Source: Salinigranum salinum (lineage in GTDB: Archaea > Halobacteriota > Halobacteria > Halobacteriales > Haloferacaceae). Taken from it: a stretch of 64,000 nt of DNA. The stretch lies in assembly GCF_009176545.1 (NCBI RefSeq), contig NZ_VTOJ01000001.1, forward strand, positions 496,001 through 560,000, read 5' to 3'. The translations under genes and the position numbers were made by a program. Positions 7,341-15,343 of the stretch are shown in pieces. Under the pieces are notes generated by a model. The model had not been told where the DNA came from and did no database searches. It was given only the letters and a program-made list of their open reading frames with translations. The number at the start of each line of letters is the position of its first letter. The first letter of the stretch is position 1.

Positions 7341-9125
7341 ATGCCGACGGACGTCGAGAACTGGAAGTCGGAGGTGTACGGCAACGAAATACGAGAACAC
7401 CTCTTCCGCTTCGCGGAGGAGGGGTGGGACGCCATCCCCGAGGACGAACACGACGCGTGGTTCGAGCGCTTCAAATGGTGGGGGCTGTACCACCAGCGCA
7501 ACGGTCAGGAGTCGTTCTTCATGATGCGGATCGGGACGCCAAACGGCGTCCTGAAGCCGGGGCAGACCGAGGTCGTCGCCGAGGTCGCCGACGAGTACGC
7601 CGAGGGGCCCGCTGAGAACCCGATCTTCGGCAACGGCTGGGTCGACTGGACGACGCGGCAGTCCATCCAGCTGCACTGGATCAAGCTCGAAGACGTCCCG
7701 GCGATCTTCGAGAGACTCGAATCCGTGGGACTGTCGACGCAACAGGCCTGCGGCGACTCCTGGCGGAACATCGTCGGCTGTCCCGTCGCCGGTAAGGACA
7801 AACACGAACACGTCGACGCCCTCCCGGTGGCGGAGGGACTCCACGAGACGTACAAGGGCCACGACGACCACTCGAACCTCCCACGGAAGTGGAAGGTCGC
7901 CGTCACCGGCTGCCGCGAGGGATGCGGCCAGGGCGACATCAACGACCTCGCGTTCGAGCCCGCAACGAAAGAGATCGACGGCGACGAGGTCGAAGGGTTC
8001 AACGTCAACGTCGGCGGTGGCCTCGCCCGCAACGAACCCCGTCTGGCGCGCGAACTCGACGTCTTCGTCACGCCCGAGGAGGCCGTCGAGGTCGGCGGTG
8101 CGGTCTCCGCGCTCTTCCGCGACTACGGCGACCGCGAGGATCGCTACAGCGCACGGATGAAGTTCCTCGTCGACGAGATGGGGGTCGAGGAGATCCGCGA
8201 GGTACTCCAAGACGAGTACGTCGACTTCGAGCTCCGCACCGCGGGCGAGGACCTCCGCGAGAGCTACTCGTACAACTCGAGCCGCGCCACCGGCGGCCAC
8301 GCCGACCACGTCGGCGTCCACGAGCAGAACGACGGCACCTACTACGTCGGCCTGAACGTGCTCGTCGGCCGGATGGCGACCGAGGACACGAAGGAACTCG
8401 CCCGGCTCGCCGACGAGTACGGCTCTGGTGAGGTTCGCGTCACCCAGCGGCAGAACGTCATCGTCACCGACGTGCCCGAGTCCGAACTCGACGCGCTCCT
8501 CGACGAACCGCTTCTGGAGACGTACTCGCCCGACCCGAACCCGTTCATGCGTGGCTCCGTCGCCTGCACGGGAACGGAGTTCTGTTCGCTCTCCATCGTC
8601 GAGACGAAGAACCGCCAGGTGCGGTACGCCCGCTGGCTGAAGGAGAACGTCGAGCTCCCCGAGGACGTCGAGGACTTCCACGTCCACCTCTCGGGCTGTA
8701 CCGCGTCGTGTGCCCAGCCACAGATCGCCGACGTCTCGCTCCGGGGAATGAAGACCCGGAAGGACGGCGAGCCGGTCGAGGCGCTCGATATCGGGCTCGG
8801 CGGCGGTCTCGGTGAGAATCCTCGGTTCACCCAGTGGGTCGAACAGCGGGTCCCCGTCGACGAGGTACCCGGCGCGATCCGGAACCTGCTCGCGAACTTC
8901 GAAGACACTCGAGACGATGGAGAGACGTTCCGCGAGTTCGTCGAGCGCCACGAGGACGACGAGGAGTTCCTCGCCTCGCTGGTCGACCCCGAGGAGACGG
9001 ACTACGACGACCCGATGATGCACAACACCAAGATGACGTGGTACCCCTACGCCGACGAGGACGACCTGGCGGCGTCGCCGGCCCCGACTGATCGCGACGG
9101 CCAGCCGCTCCCGGCCGACGACTGA
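7341..9125 (+). CDS. nirA: Ferredoxin-dependent nitrite/sulfite reductase (siroheme, 4Fe-4S)
   Basis: A 594-residue siroheme reductase of the NirA/Sir family that moves six electrons from ferredoxin to nitrite (giving ammonium) or sulfite (giving sulfide). The cluster/siroheme cysteines are in CTGTEFC (about residue 410) and GCTASCAQ (about residue 453), matching the C-x5-C-n-C-x3-C pattern. The two ferrite-like halves are visible, with the N-terminal pseudo-site VTGCREGCGQGDIND near residue 195. There is no N-terminal flavin or NADPH domain, so ferredoxin is the likely donor. Haloarchaeal relatives often lie beside assimilatory nitrate reductase; none is present here, so nitrite versus sulfite is undecided. 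Start ATG 7341 (MPTDVENWKSEVYG). Confidence 0.9.
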   Translation: MPTDVENWKSEVYGNEIREHLFRFAEEGWDAIPEDEHDAWFERFKWWGLYHQRNGQESFFMMRIGTPNGVLKPGQTEVVAEVADEYAEGPAENPIFGNGWVDWTTRQSIQLHWIKLEDVPAIFERLESVGLSTQQACGDSWRNIVGCPVAGKDKHEHVDALPVAEGLHETYKGHDDHSNLPRKWKVAVTGCREGCGQGDINDLAFEPATKEIDGDEVEGFNVNVGGGLARNEPRLARELDVFVTPEEAVEVGGAVSALFRDYGDREDRYSARMKFLVDEMGVEEIREVLQDEYVDFELRTAGEDLRESYSYNSSRATGGHADHVGVHEQNDGTYYVGLNVLVGRMATEDTKELARLADEYGSGEVRVTQRQNVIVTDVPESELDALLDEPLLETYSPDPNPFMRGSVACTGTEFCSLSIVETKNRQVRYARWLKENVELPEDVEDFHVHLSGCTASCAQPQIADVSLRGMKTRKDGEPVEALDIGLGGGLGENPRFTQWVEQRVPVDEVPGAIRNLLANFEDTRDDGETFREFVERHEDDEEFLASLVDPEETDYDDPMMHNTKMTWYPYADEDDLAASPAPTDRDGQPLPADD

Positions 9126-9438
9126 CTCCGGTCGACGACGGAGCCACTGGTCCACCCGCGACCCATCCACTGTGATCTCCCGACGTTTCTGTGCGTCACC
9201 CGCGTCTCGTCGGTACGTCGACGCTCTCTCGCGTCGTCTCTCGTACGATGACGTTCGTTCTCACTCGGGAAGCCGTCGCCGCCTCGCGCTCACGGGCGAG
9301 CGTGCGGTGGATCAGACCGACCGAACCGACCGGCGTCGACGTGATCGGCGGGCACTGATCAGTGAGGACTCCCTCGCGAGCGCAACCGACGGGAGCCGAC
9401 ACGACACGCCTTTGCCGACGCGGAGTTCAGCTTCGCCC
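9126..9438 (+). other. Intergenic stretch, no gene seen
   Basis: Between the siroheme reductase and the DUF6360 gene both strands read as Arg/Ser-rich translations without conserved features. The last 50 bases presumably carry the promoter of the DUF6360 gene, but no strong TATA box stands out. Confidence 0.5.
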
Positions 9439-9720
9439 ATGCCCGATCGAATCCTGAAGATCAACGCCTACACCACCTTCGACATGCTCGACGGGACGGC
9501 ACAGGGCCACGGCTTCGAAGAGGAGGCGTTCGCCGTGCTCAACGTCACGGCCCCGCGCGAGAACCCCGACCACGTGACGCTCGAACTCGAACTGGACAAC
9601 ACGCAGCTCGAGACGCTGCCGGCGCACGCCGATCGGGTGACGCTCTCCGCGGCGCAGGCACGCGAACTCGCCGCCGAACTGGAGACGTACGCGGATCGGG
9701 TCGAGGCCGCAGAGGAGTGA
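9439..9720 (+). CDS. DUF6360 family protein
   Basis: A 93-residue haloarchaeal protein beginning MPDRILKINAYTTFDMLDGT at 9439. It shows alternating beta strands (FAVLNVTAPRENPDHVTLEL) and a C-terminal helix ending ELETYADRVEAAEE. The pattern matches what I recall as DUF6360. No catalytic motif is seen and the function is unknown. The upstream in-frame extension is compositionally non-coding, so the internal ATG is used. Confidence 0.75.
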   Translation: MPDRILKINAYTTFDMLDGTAQGHGFEEEAFAVLNVTAPRENPDHVTLELELDNTQLETLPAHADRVTLSAAQARELAAELETYADRVEAAEE

Positions 9721-9723
9721 CTC

Positions 9724-9822
9724 GTCGTTCGTCCCGGTCGCTGTCGGCCCCCCTGTCGCCGGCCCGTCGTTCGTCCCGGTCGCTGTCGGCTCCCCTGTCG
9801 CCGGCCCGTCGCTCGTCCCGGT
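9724..9822. repeat. 42-bp tandem repeat, about 2.4 copies
   Basis: Two full 42-base units (9724-9765 and 9766-9807) differ at one base, and a third partial unit follows. The array starts right after the DUF6360 stop codon and lies between convergent genes, so it is probably non-coding. It may vary in copy number between strains. Confidence 0.8.
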
Positions 9823-9906
9823 GTGCGTCCCGCACGCCCTCCGCCTCGCGCGAGCGCCAGTGCGGCTCGTATCGTACAACGTTCGTCGAGGGGGCGGTGT
9901 CGCCGG

Positions 9907-10296
9907 TCAGTCCTGCGCTCGCTCGCGCCACGCCTGCTGTTGCATGCGCTCCGCGACGTGCGACCGCCCGCCCGCGAGGTCGGCACGGACGGCCGCATCG
10001 AACGCGGTGACGTCCGCGAGGAAGCCCTGCTCGAACCCCTCGACCAGTTCGTACGACCAGTGGTCGTCGATGACGCCCGCTGGGAGGTGACAGTCGCGGA
10101 TGGCGTCGGCGTGTTCCTCGTGGCCGGCCTCTCTGAGCTGCGGCTCGGCCGCCGCGAAGTGGTCCATCGACCGCCCGATGGCGTGGTGGAAGGCCAGCAG
10201 ATGCCCGTACGCCCGGTGGACACCTTCGACGCCGAGCTGGAGTTCGTGCAGCGCCGTCCGCTCGCTGTCGGTCAGGTCGGGAGACACGCTGTCCAT
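9907..10296 (-). CDS. Helical hypothetical protein (His-rich, bundle-like)
   Basis: A 129-residue, probably all-helical protein from ATG 10296 (MDSVSPDLTDSERTALHEL). Long amphipathic helices carry many His/Glu pairs, such as VHRAYGHLLAFHHAIGRSMD, EAGHEEHADAIRDCH and ERMQQQAWRERAQD. The spacing is reminiscent of ferritin-like or DinB-like four-helix bundles, but no standard metal motif can be assigned. An in-frame ATG at 10380 would add a charged, unconserved stretch. No function is proposed. It converges with the DUF6360 gene and lies just beyond the aldo/keto reductase. Confidence 0.6.
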   Translation of the reverse strand: MDSVSPDLTDSERTALHELQLGVEGVHRAYGHLLAFHHAIGRSMDHFAAAEPQLREAGHEEHADAIRDCHLPAGVIDDHWSYELVEGFEQGFLADVTAFDAAVRADLAGGRSHVAERMQQQAWRERAQD

Positions 10297-10425
10297 ACCT
10301 TCCGTATGTTCCGTGTTACCAAGACAGTCACGGTGTGCGTCCCGTGACTCCCCGTCCGCCTCGTCCCCGTCAGGGGTCACCCACGTGACCGAGATCGGAC
10401 GGCTCTGTCGGTGTCGTGCGCTCGC

Positions 10426-11268
10426 TCACGCCCCGAGCCGCGCCAGTTCGTCGTCCGTGAGTTGGAGCGTCGACGCGGCGACGTTCTCGGCGAGGTGGTC
10501 GAGGCTCGATGTCCCGGGGATCGGCAGCGTCACCGGCGAGTGTGCGAGGAGCCACGCGAGTGCGACCTGGTACGTCGAGGCGTCGTGTGCCGTCGCGATC
10601 TCCCGGAGGGCCTCGCCCTTCCCGCCGAGGTCGCCTGCGCCGATCGGGAACCACGGGATGAAACCGATGCCGTACGACTCGCACGCGTCGAGAACGGGCT
10701 CCGAGTCGCGGTCGACGACGCTGTAGCGGTTCTGGACCGTCGCGATCTCGACGATCTCGCGTGCGGCCTCCAGCTGGTCGACCGAGACGTTCGACAGCCC
10801 CACGTGTTGGATCACGCCGTCGTCCTTCAGTTCGGCGAGCGCCTGCACGGACGCCTCGAACGGCACGTCGGGATCCGGCCGGTGCAACTGGTAGAGGTCG
10901 ATGGCGTCGACGCCGAGGCGGTCACAGCTACACAGGTGTGCGTTACGGAGGTAGTCCGGGTCGCCGTTCGGGAGCCAGTCGCCGTCGCGGTTACGCATGA
11001 GTCCACCTTTCGTCGCGATCACCACGTCGTCGTACGGGGCGAGCGCCTCGCGGAGGAGCCGTTCGCTCACGCCGGGACCGTACGAGTCCGCGGTGTCGAC
11101 GAAGTCGACGCCGAGATCGACTGCCCGTCGGAGGACTGCCTTCGCGTGGTCGACGTCGTCGGGCTCGCCGATGATCCCCTCCCCGGTGACCCGCATCGCG
11201 CCGAAGCCGAGCCGGTGGACGGTGAGTTCGCCGCCGACGTCGAACGTGTCGCTCTCGTTCGTGACCAT
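10426..11268 (-). CDS. Aldo/keto reductase
   Basis: A 280-residue NAD(P)H-dependent TIM-barrel oxidoreductase acting on aldehydes or ketones. The family signatures are RLGFGAMRVTGEGIIGEP, VDFVDTADSYGPGVSE (catalytic Asp and Tyr), VIATKGGLMR (catalytic Lys) and LYQLHRPDPDVPFEAS (catalytic His), then VGLSNVSVDQLE, QNRYSVVDRDSEPVLDAC and the cofactor-binding IPGTSSLDHLAENVAA. The start at 11268 (MVTNESDTFDVGG) is chosen over the upstream ATG because the barrel begins soon after it. The physiological substrate cannot be predicted. It stands alone. Confidence 0.9.
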   Translation of the reverse strand: MVTNESDTFDVGGELTVHRLGFGAMRVTGEGIIGEPDDVDHAKAVLRRAVDLGVDFVDTADSYGPGVSERLLREALAPYDDVVIATKGGLMRNRDGDWLPNGDPDYLRNAHLCSCDRLGVDAIDLYQLHRPDPDVPFEASVQALAELKDDGVIQHVGLSNVSVDQLEAAREIVEIATVQNRYSVVDRDSEPVLDACESYGIGFIPWFPIGAGDLGGKGEALREIATAHDASTYQVALAWLLAHSPVTLPIPGTSSLDHLAENVAASTLQLTDDELARLGA

Positions 11269-11387
11269 GGACGAGGACACGGCTCTGCCAGGCATAGGTG
11301 TTGGCTCTCTCATGGGTCCCGTCTTCGATCCGCCGTTCGTCGCGAGGGGACCACACGGCTTTGATTCCGCCGACCGTACTGGGGGAC

Positions 11388-11585
11388 ATGACGAACCCGA
11401 CTGACCGGAACGAGGTTCTCGCGGCGTCGTTCGAACGGATCGCCGCGGCTCTCCGCACGGGGGACGCGACCCTCTACGGCTACGACGTCAGCACGGAGCC
11501 GCAACTGCGCGAACGCGGGGGGATCTCCCACGAGGGAGGGTGGCTCTCCTTCGAGCTCGTCCGCTCGTCAGAGGCGGACGACTGA
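11388..11585 (+). CDS. Small hypothetical protein (65 aa)
   Basis: A 65-residue acidic protein from ATG 11388 (MTNPTDRNEVLAASFERIAA). It reads as one amphipathic helix, a central GDATLYGYDVSTEPQLRER segment, and a Trp-containing strand GGWLSFELVRSS. Codon use and acidity are haloarchaeal. No domain recognised. It is divergent from the aldo/keto reductase with about 120 bases between. Confidence 0.5.
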   Translation: MTNPTDRNEVLAASFERIAAALRTGDATLYGYDVSTEPQLRERGGISHEGGWLSFELVRSSEADD

Positions 11586-11945
11586 TCGCGTGGCCGCCAC
11601 CGCACCGCCACCACACCGCCACCGCTGTCGACCGATCGCGTGTACCGCCGTCGACACCGCCGAACGCGTCGACCCAAAACAGCAGCACGAAGCGCGGAGC
11701 GCGACCGTCCAGCCGACGAAGCCCGGGGCCGCACATCGTACGAGTGGCTGGGCCGTGACAGTCGATCGCTCCTCTGATCCCGTCGGCGGTCGATAACAGG
11801 GCCCGGTCGTCGGCGTGATCGCGGACGCCCGTTCGGATCGACGCGTGAACCGACCGCCACTACCTGACGAACGACCTGCGACTCGACCACCAGCAGCCAG
11901 TCGAAAACGACGAGCACAAACGTCGTGACTGGCTCTCTGGAACCG
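11586..11945 (+). other. Intergenic stretch, no gene seen
   Basis: About 360 bases with a CCACCGC-rich beginning and no convincing reading frame on either strand. The final 40 bases (with ACAAACGT) must contain the start region of the metallo-hydrolase; an alternative in-frame ATG for that gene lies at 11925. Confidence 0.5.
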
Positions 11946-13229
11946 ATGAACGTCCGGTTTCTCGGCGGTGCTCGCGAGGTCGGTCGGAGCGCTATCCTCG
12001 TGAACGACCGTCTCCTCCTCGACTACGGGATGCTGACGGGGAACCCACCACAGTTCCCGGTCGGGACGCCCGAGCCGGACGCCGTCGTCGTCAGCCACGG
12101 TCACCTCGATCACGTCGGCGCCGTTCCATCCCTGCTCTCCGGGGACCGACGACCCCCGATTCACTGGACGCCGCCGACGCGGGAGCTCGCGCTCACGCTC
12201 GCCCGGGACACGCTCAAGCTCCACGGCGTCGCCGGGAGCGGGGCGACCGGCCGATCGCGGCGTCGCCGACGACGCGGTGGCACCTACGCCTGCCCGTTCA
12301 CCGAGGAGGAAGTCCGACGCGTCACGCAGGTCTCCGAGACCCACGGCTACCGCGAGCCGTTCGAGGCGGCGGGACACGAGGTGACGTTCTACAACGCCGG
12401 GCACATCCCCGGGAGCGCGCACGTCCTCGTCGACGACGGCGAGACGCGACTGTTCTACACTGCCGACTTCCACACCGACGACCAGCGGCTGGTGTCGGCC
12501 TCGACTGCGCGTCCCGACGCGGACGTCGTCGTCTGTGAGAGTACGTACTCCGACGTCGACCACGAGCCTCGACAGCGGATCGAAGAACGGTTCGTCGAGA
12601 GCGTCCGGACGACGGTCTGGGAGGGCGGCACCGTCGTCGTCCCCGCGTTCGCCATCGGCCGTACCCAGGAGATGCTGCTGGTCTGTGCCGCCCACGACAT
12701 CGACTGTTACGTCGACGGTATGGGCAAACGGGTGACGAAGCTGCTCCGCCGGCACCCCGACTTCGTCCGGGACGCTGACGCGCTCGGGCGCGCGAAGTCG
12801 AACGCCCGCTTCGTCACGGGTCGCGACGGCCAGCGGAAGCGCATCGCCGCACAGAACACGGTGATCGTCACGACCAGCGGGATGCTCTCCGGCGGACCGG
12901 CCATGACCTACATCCCGGCGATCCGGTCGAACCCGACGAACAAGATCACGCTGACGGGGTACCAGGTCGAGGGGACGCCGGGCCGCGAACTGCTGGAGCG
13001 GGGTCGGGCGGAGATCGACGGGCGCGTGATGCCGATCGGTGCGCAGGTCGAGTGGTACGACTTCTCCGCCCACGCCGACCGCGAGGGACTGTTGGATCTC
13101 CTCGGGTCGTACCGTGACGCCCGGATCCTCGTCAACCACGGCGACCGCTGTGAGCGGTTCGCGGCCGAACTCTCGGCCGAGGGGTTCGAAGCCTCGGCAC
13201 CCGACGTGGGTGACGAGCTCACAGTGTAG
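11946..13229 (+). CDS. MBL-fold metallo-hydrolase, beta-CASP type (RNase-like)
   Basis: A 427-residue two-metal hydrolase of the beta-CASP group, which in archaea act as exo/endoribonucleases related to the CPSF73 subunit. Motifs in order are SHGHLDHVG (motif 2, about residue 51), GHIPGSAHVL (motif 3), TADFHTD (motif 4), CESTYSD (motif A), VVPAFAIGRTQE in the CASP domain, TTSGMLSGGPAMTYI, WYDFSAHADREGLL (motif B) and LVNHGDRCE (motif C). An unusual basic insert GRSRRRRRRGG lies near residue 105 and could contact RNA. It lacks KH domains, unlike aCPSF1. Start at ATG 11946 (MNVRFLGGAREVG); an in-frame ATG at 11925 adds seven residues. Confidence 0.88.
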   Translation: MNVRFLGGAREVGRSAILVNDRLLLDYGMLTGNPPQFPVGTPEPDAVVVSHGHLDHVGAVPSLLSGDRRPPIHWTPPTRELALTLARDTLKLHGVAGSGATGRSRRRRRRGGTYACPFTEEEVRRVTQVSETHGYREPFEAAGHEVTFYNAGHIPGSAHVLVDDGETRLFYTADFHTDDQRLVSASTARPDADVVVCESTYSDVDHEPRQRIEERFVESVRTTVWEGGTVVVPAFAIGRTQEMLLVCAAHDIDCYVDGMGKRVTKLLRRHPDFVRDADALGRAKSNARFVTGRDGQRKRIAAQNTVIVTTSGMLSGGPAMTYIPAIRSNPTNKITLTGYQVEGTPGRELLERGRAEIDGRVMPIGAQVEWYDFSAHADREGLLDLLGSYRDARILVNHGDRCERFAAELSAEGFEASAPDVGDELTV

Positions 13230-13488
13230 GCGTCGCCCCCGGACTACTATCCGGCCGTATTCTTTTTGCTCTCGCGCACGTGCGCCCGCAGACACTGCCG
13301 GCCCAGGTCGCCCCGCCGGGCCCTGACGCGTCGCGGATCGTCGCCCGCTGCAGAACGATCCTCACGCGTGACGACCCGTCGTCGACTCTCCCGACGGCCT
13401 CGCTCCGCAGGTGACCTCCTCGACGAATATCAATTCGAAAAACCGAATCCGCAACGAGAGATCGATCTGAGGTCCTTTGCTTCCCCTG

Positions 13489-13496
13489 TTTTATAT
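13489..13496 (+). promoter_or_regulatory. Probable TATA box for the pilin pair, in an AT-rich 457-bp gap
   Basis: The 13230-13686 gap has no gene. From about 13420 to 13560 it is much richer in A/T than its surroundings and contains TTTATATA. If used, transcription would start near 13520 and leave a leader of about 165 bases before the first pilin, unusual where leaderless transcripts dominate. No closer TATA box is as good. The leader contains runs CGAGGGGG and CTCGGGGGGG that could form structure. Confidence 0.4.
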
Positions 13497-13686
13497 ACTA
13501 TTCAAGTACCCTCTTTTGAGTTCGATATCGTTATTGAGAACTGGCGGGCCACGTTTTTGTACCAGACTCTGAAACGAGGGGGTAAGCACGGGCGGCTGAG
13601 GGATCTCGGGGGGGACTGTCCTCCCAACACACCCTGTGTGTGTCGATGGGACGGATCCGCTCGGTCAGAACGTGCCGAGAACGACA

Positions 13687-14094
13687 ATGAACTTCAAGAA
13701 ACTACTGACGGAGGACCGCGCAGTGAGCCCGGTCATCGGCGTCATCCTGATGGTCGCGATCACGGTGATCCTGGCGGCCGTCATCGGGACGTTCGTGCTC
13801 GGTCTCGGCGACCAGGTCTCCGAGAGCGCACCGCAAGCACAGTTCACATTCGAAAACAGTTCGGGTACCCTGGACGCGACCCACGACGGCGGTGACCCCG
13901 TCCCGGCGAACACGCTGAGCGTGTCCGTCTCGGGGACCGGATCCGAAGACTTCACCGGCACGCACGGCAGCGAACTCACGGCCGGTGACACGCTCACGGT
14001 CGCGACCGGCCTCAGCGGCGACTCGGTCGTCCGCCTCGTCTGGCAGAGCAAGAACTCCGACAAGACCGCGACCATCGCGAAGTTCGAGTCGTAA
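13687..14094 (+). CDS. Type IV pilin (PilA-like adhesin subunit)
   Basis: A 135-residue archaeal type IV pilin. The class III signal peptide is [12 protein letters not shown] followed by the strongly conserved hydrophobic segment [20 protein letters not shown], which is processed by the prepilin peptidase PibD and forms the pilus core helix. The rest is a beta-rich, acidic head (residues 45-135) ending SDKTATIAKFES, exposed on the filament. Such pilins serve surface adhesion and biofilm formation. The next gene is a second pilin with an almost identical N-terminus; no assembly ATPase or platform gene is nearby, so it must rely on a pil operon elsewhere. Confidence 0.92.
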   Translation: MNFKKLLTEDRAVSPVIGVILMVAITVILAAVIGTFVLGLGDQVSESAPQAQFTFENSSGTLDATHDGGDPVPANTLSVSVSGTGSEDFTGTHGSELTAGDTLTVATGLSGDSVVRLVWQSKNSDKTATIAKFES

Positions 14095-14118
14095 GTCGGT
14101 CGGACCACCTACTTCACT

Positions 14119-14598
14119 ATGAACTTCAAGAAACTACTGACGGAGGACCGCGCAGTGAGCCCGGTCATCGGCGTCATCCTGATGGTCGCGATCACGGTGA
14201 TCCTGGCGGCCGTCATCGGGACGTTCGTGCTCGGGCTCGGTGACCAGGTCTCCGAGAGCGCACCGCAGGCACAGTTCACGTTCGAGTTCGACGGCACCGA
14301 CCAGGTGAACGCGACCCACGACGGTGGGGACGCCATCCCGGCCGACGAGCTGTCGGTCGCGTCCGGCGTGTCCCTCAACGTGTGGAACGGCGACAGTGGC
14401 TCGTCGTACGCGGGCGGTTCGACGAAGGTGGACCTCTCCGGCAACGGCGGGTTCGCCGCGTCCGACACACTGCAAGCGGGGACGACGATCTACATCCAGG
14501 ACAACAGCGGATCCGGTCTCTCCGACGAGACCATCCGCATCATCTGGTCCAGCGCGAACTCCGACAAGACCGCGACTATCGGCCAGTTCGAGGCGTAA
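14119..14598 (+). CDS. Type IV pilin, second copy
   Basis: A 159-residue pilin 24 bases after the first. Residues 1-55 match the first pilin, with only four synonymous base differences in about 165 bases and none in the first 116. The heads diverge: this one carries longer Gly/Ser-rich inserts ([12 protein letters not shown] and [14 protein letters not shown]) and ends [12 protein letters not shown]. The pair looks like a recent tandem duplication, or gene conversion keeping the filament core identical while the exposed head changes. Probably cotranscribed with the first pilin; a T-tract follows. Confidence 0.92.
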   Translation: MNFKKLLTEDRAVSPVIGVILMVAITVILAAVIGTFVLGLGDQVSESAPQAQFTFEFDGTDQVNATHDGGDAIPADELSVASGVSLNVWNGDSGSSYAGGSTKVDLSGNGGFAASDTLQAGTTIYIQDNSGSGLSDETIRIIWSSANSDKTATIGQFEA

Positions 14599-14621
14599 CC
14601 GCCTCGTCACCACTTCTCCGA

Positions 14622-14628
14622 TTTTTTT
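14622..14628 (+). terminator. T-tract terminator after the pilin pair
   Basis: Seven consecutive T bases occur 23 bases after the second pilin stop codon, the usual archaeal intrinsic termination signal. The facing gene ends shortly beyond on the other strand. Confidence 0.5.
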
Positions 14629-14651
14629 CGACCGGCGAGCGGCGCCACCGG

Positions 14652-14954
14652 TCACTCTTCGGTTGAGTACCGCCGCACCTGAAACGGCTCGTACCCGCCG
14701 TACGCCACCTCCAACGCGCCGAGCCACCAGTTCCACCGGCTCGCGACAGAGCCGTCCGGCGCGTCGTTCAACTGGGTCACGACCTCCTCGACGGTCAGTT
14801 CGATCCCGCGATCACGTTCGGCCTTCCCCGACGCTGCGAGGTCGAGCGCCTGCCGAACCACCACGCGCCGCTCCGCCTCGCTCCCGTCGAACGCCTCAGC
14901 GAGCGCCCGGTCGAGTTCGCTCTCGTTCACGTCCGTGGTTCGGTGCGTCGACAC
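14652..14954 (-). CDS. Hypothetical acidic protein (about 100 aa)
   Basis: About 100 residues from a GTG at 14954 (STHRTTDVNESELDRALAEA) or 92 from a GTG at 14930. Three predicted helices (ERRVVVRQALDLAASGKAE, ELTVEEVVTQLNDA) lead into a Trp/Tyr-rich end SRWNWWLGALEVAYGGYEPF then QVRRYSTEE. Further upstream translation is Arg/Ser-rich and not credible. The fold may be a small helical regulator, but no family is recognised. It converges with the pilin pair. Confidence 0.6.
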   Translation of the reverse strand: MSTHRTTDVNESELDRALAEAFDGSEAERRVVVRQALDLAASGKAERDRGIELTVEEVVTQLNDAPDGSVASRWNWWLGALEVAYGGYEPFQVRRYSTEE

Positions 14955-15343
14955 TTCACCCTTCGCGAGGACGGTCGGCTGTCGGTGCGACGCTCTGCGC
15001 GAAGAGGTGGTGGCGCGTCTCGCCGCACCGTCCCCTCGTGTGCGACCCACGACGAGCGACGAGCGAACCGAACGCGTCGAGCGAGCGGGCCGGTCGGGGA
15101 GGGCTTCGAACGAGCGACGCGCGTACGAACGGCTCGAAGCGGCTCCGTCGCTTCGGTGGCGTGGTGTCACCGTCCCGGTGACCGCCGTGCCGCGGTCACT
15201 GTCTAGTCACCTCCCCACTTCCATCGGTCGGACCCGGGGGTGTGTCTCGTTCGCTCACCGGTGCCGGGTACCGTCCCGGACTGGACGGCCACCCTTCCCA
15301 CCGAAACCTCTCTCACCGCCACTCCTTTCAGTTCTCGTCCCGC
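14955..15343. other. Intergenic stretch, no gene seen
   Basis: About 390 bases between the hypothetical protein and the end of the matrixin-like lipoprotein. All six frames give Arg/Ser/Thr-rich shadow translations. GAGCGA/CGAGCG motifs recur around 15050-15120 without a regular period. No promoter or RNA is recognised. Confidence 0.5.

Noticed and set aside
7311..9170. 619-codon minus-strand frame opposite the siroheme reductase
   Set aside because: Antisense of conserved Fe-S/siroheme motifs with no recognisable domain.
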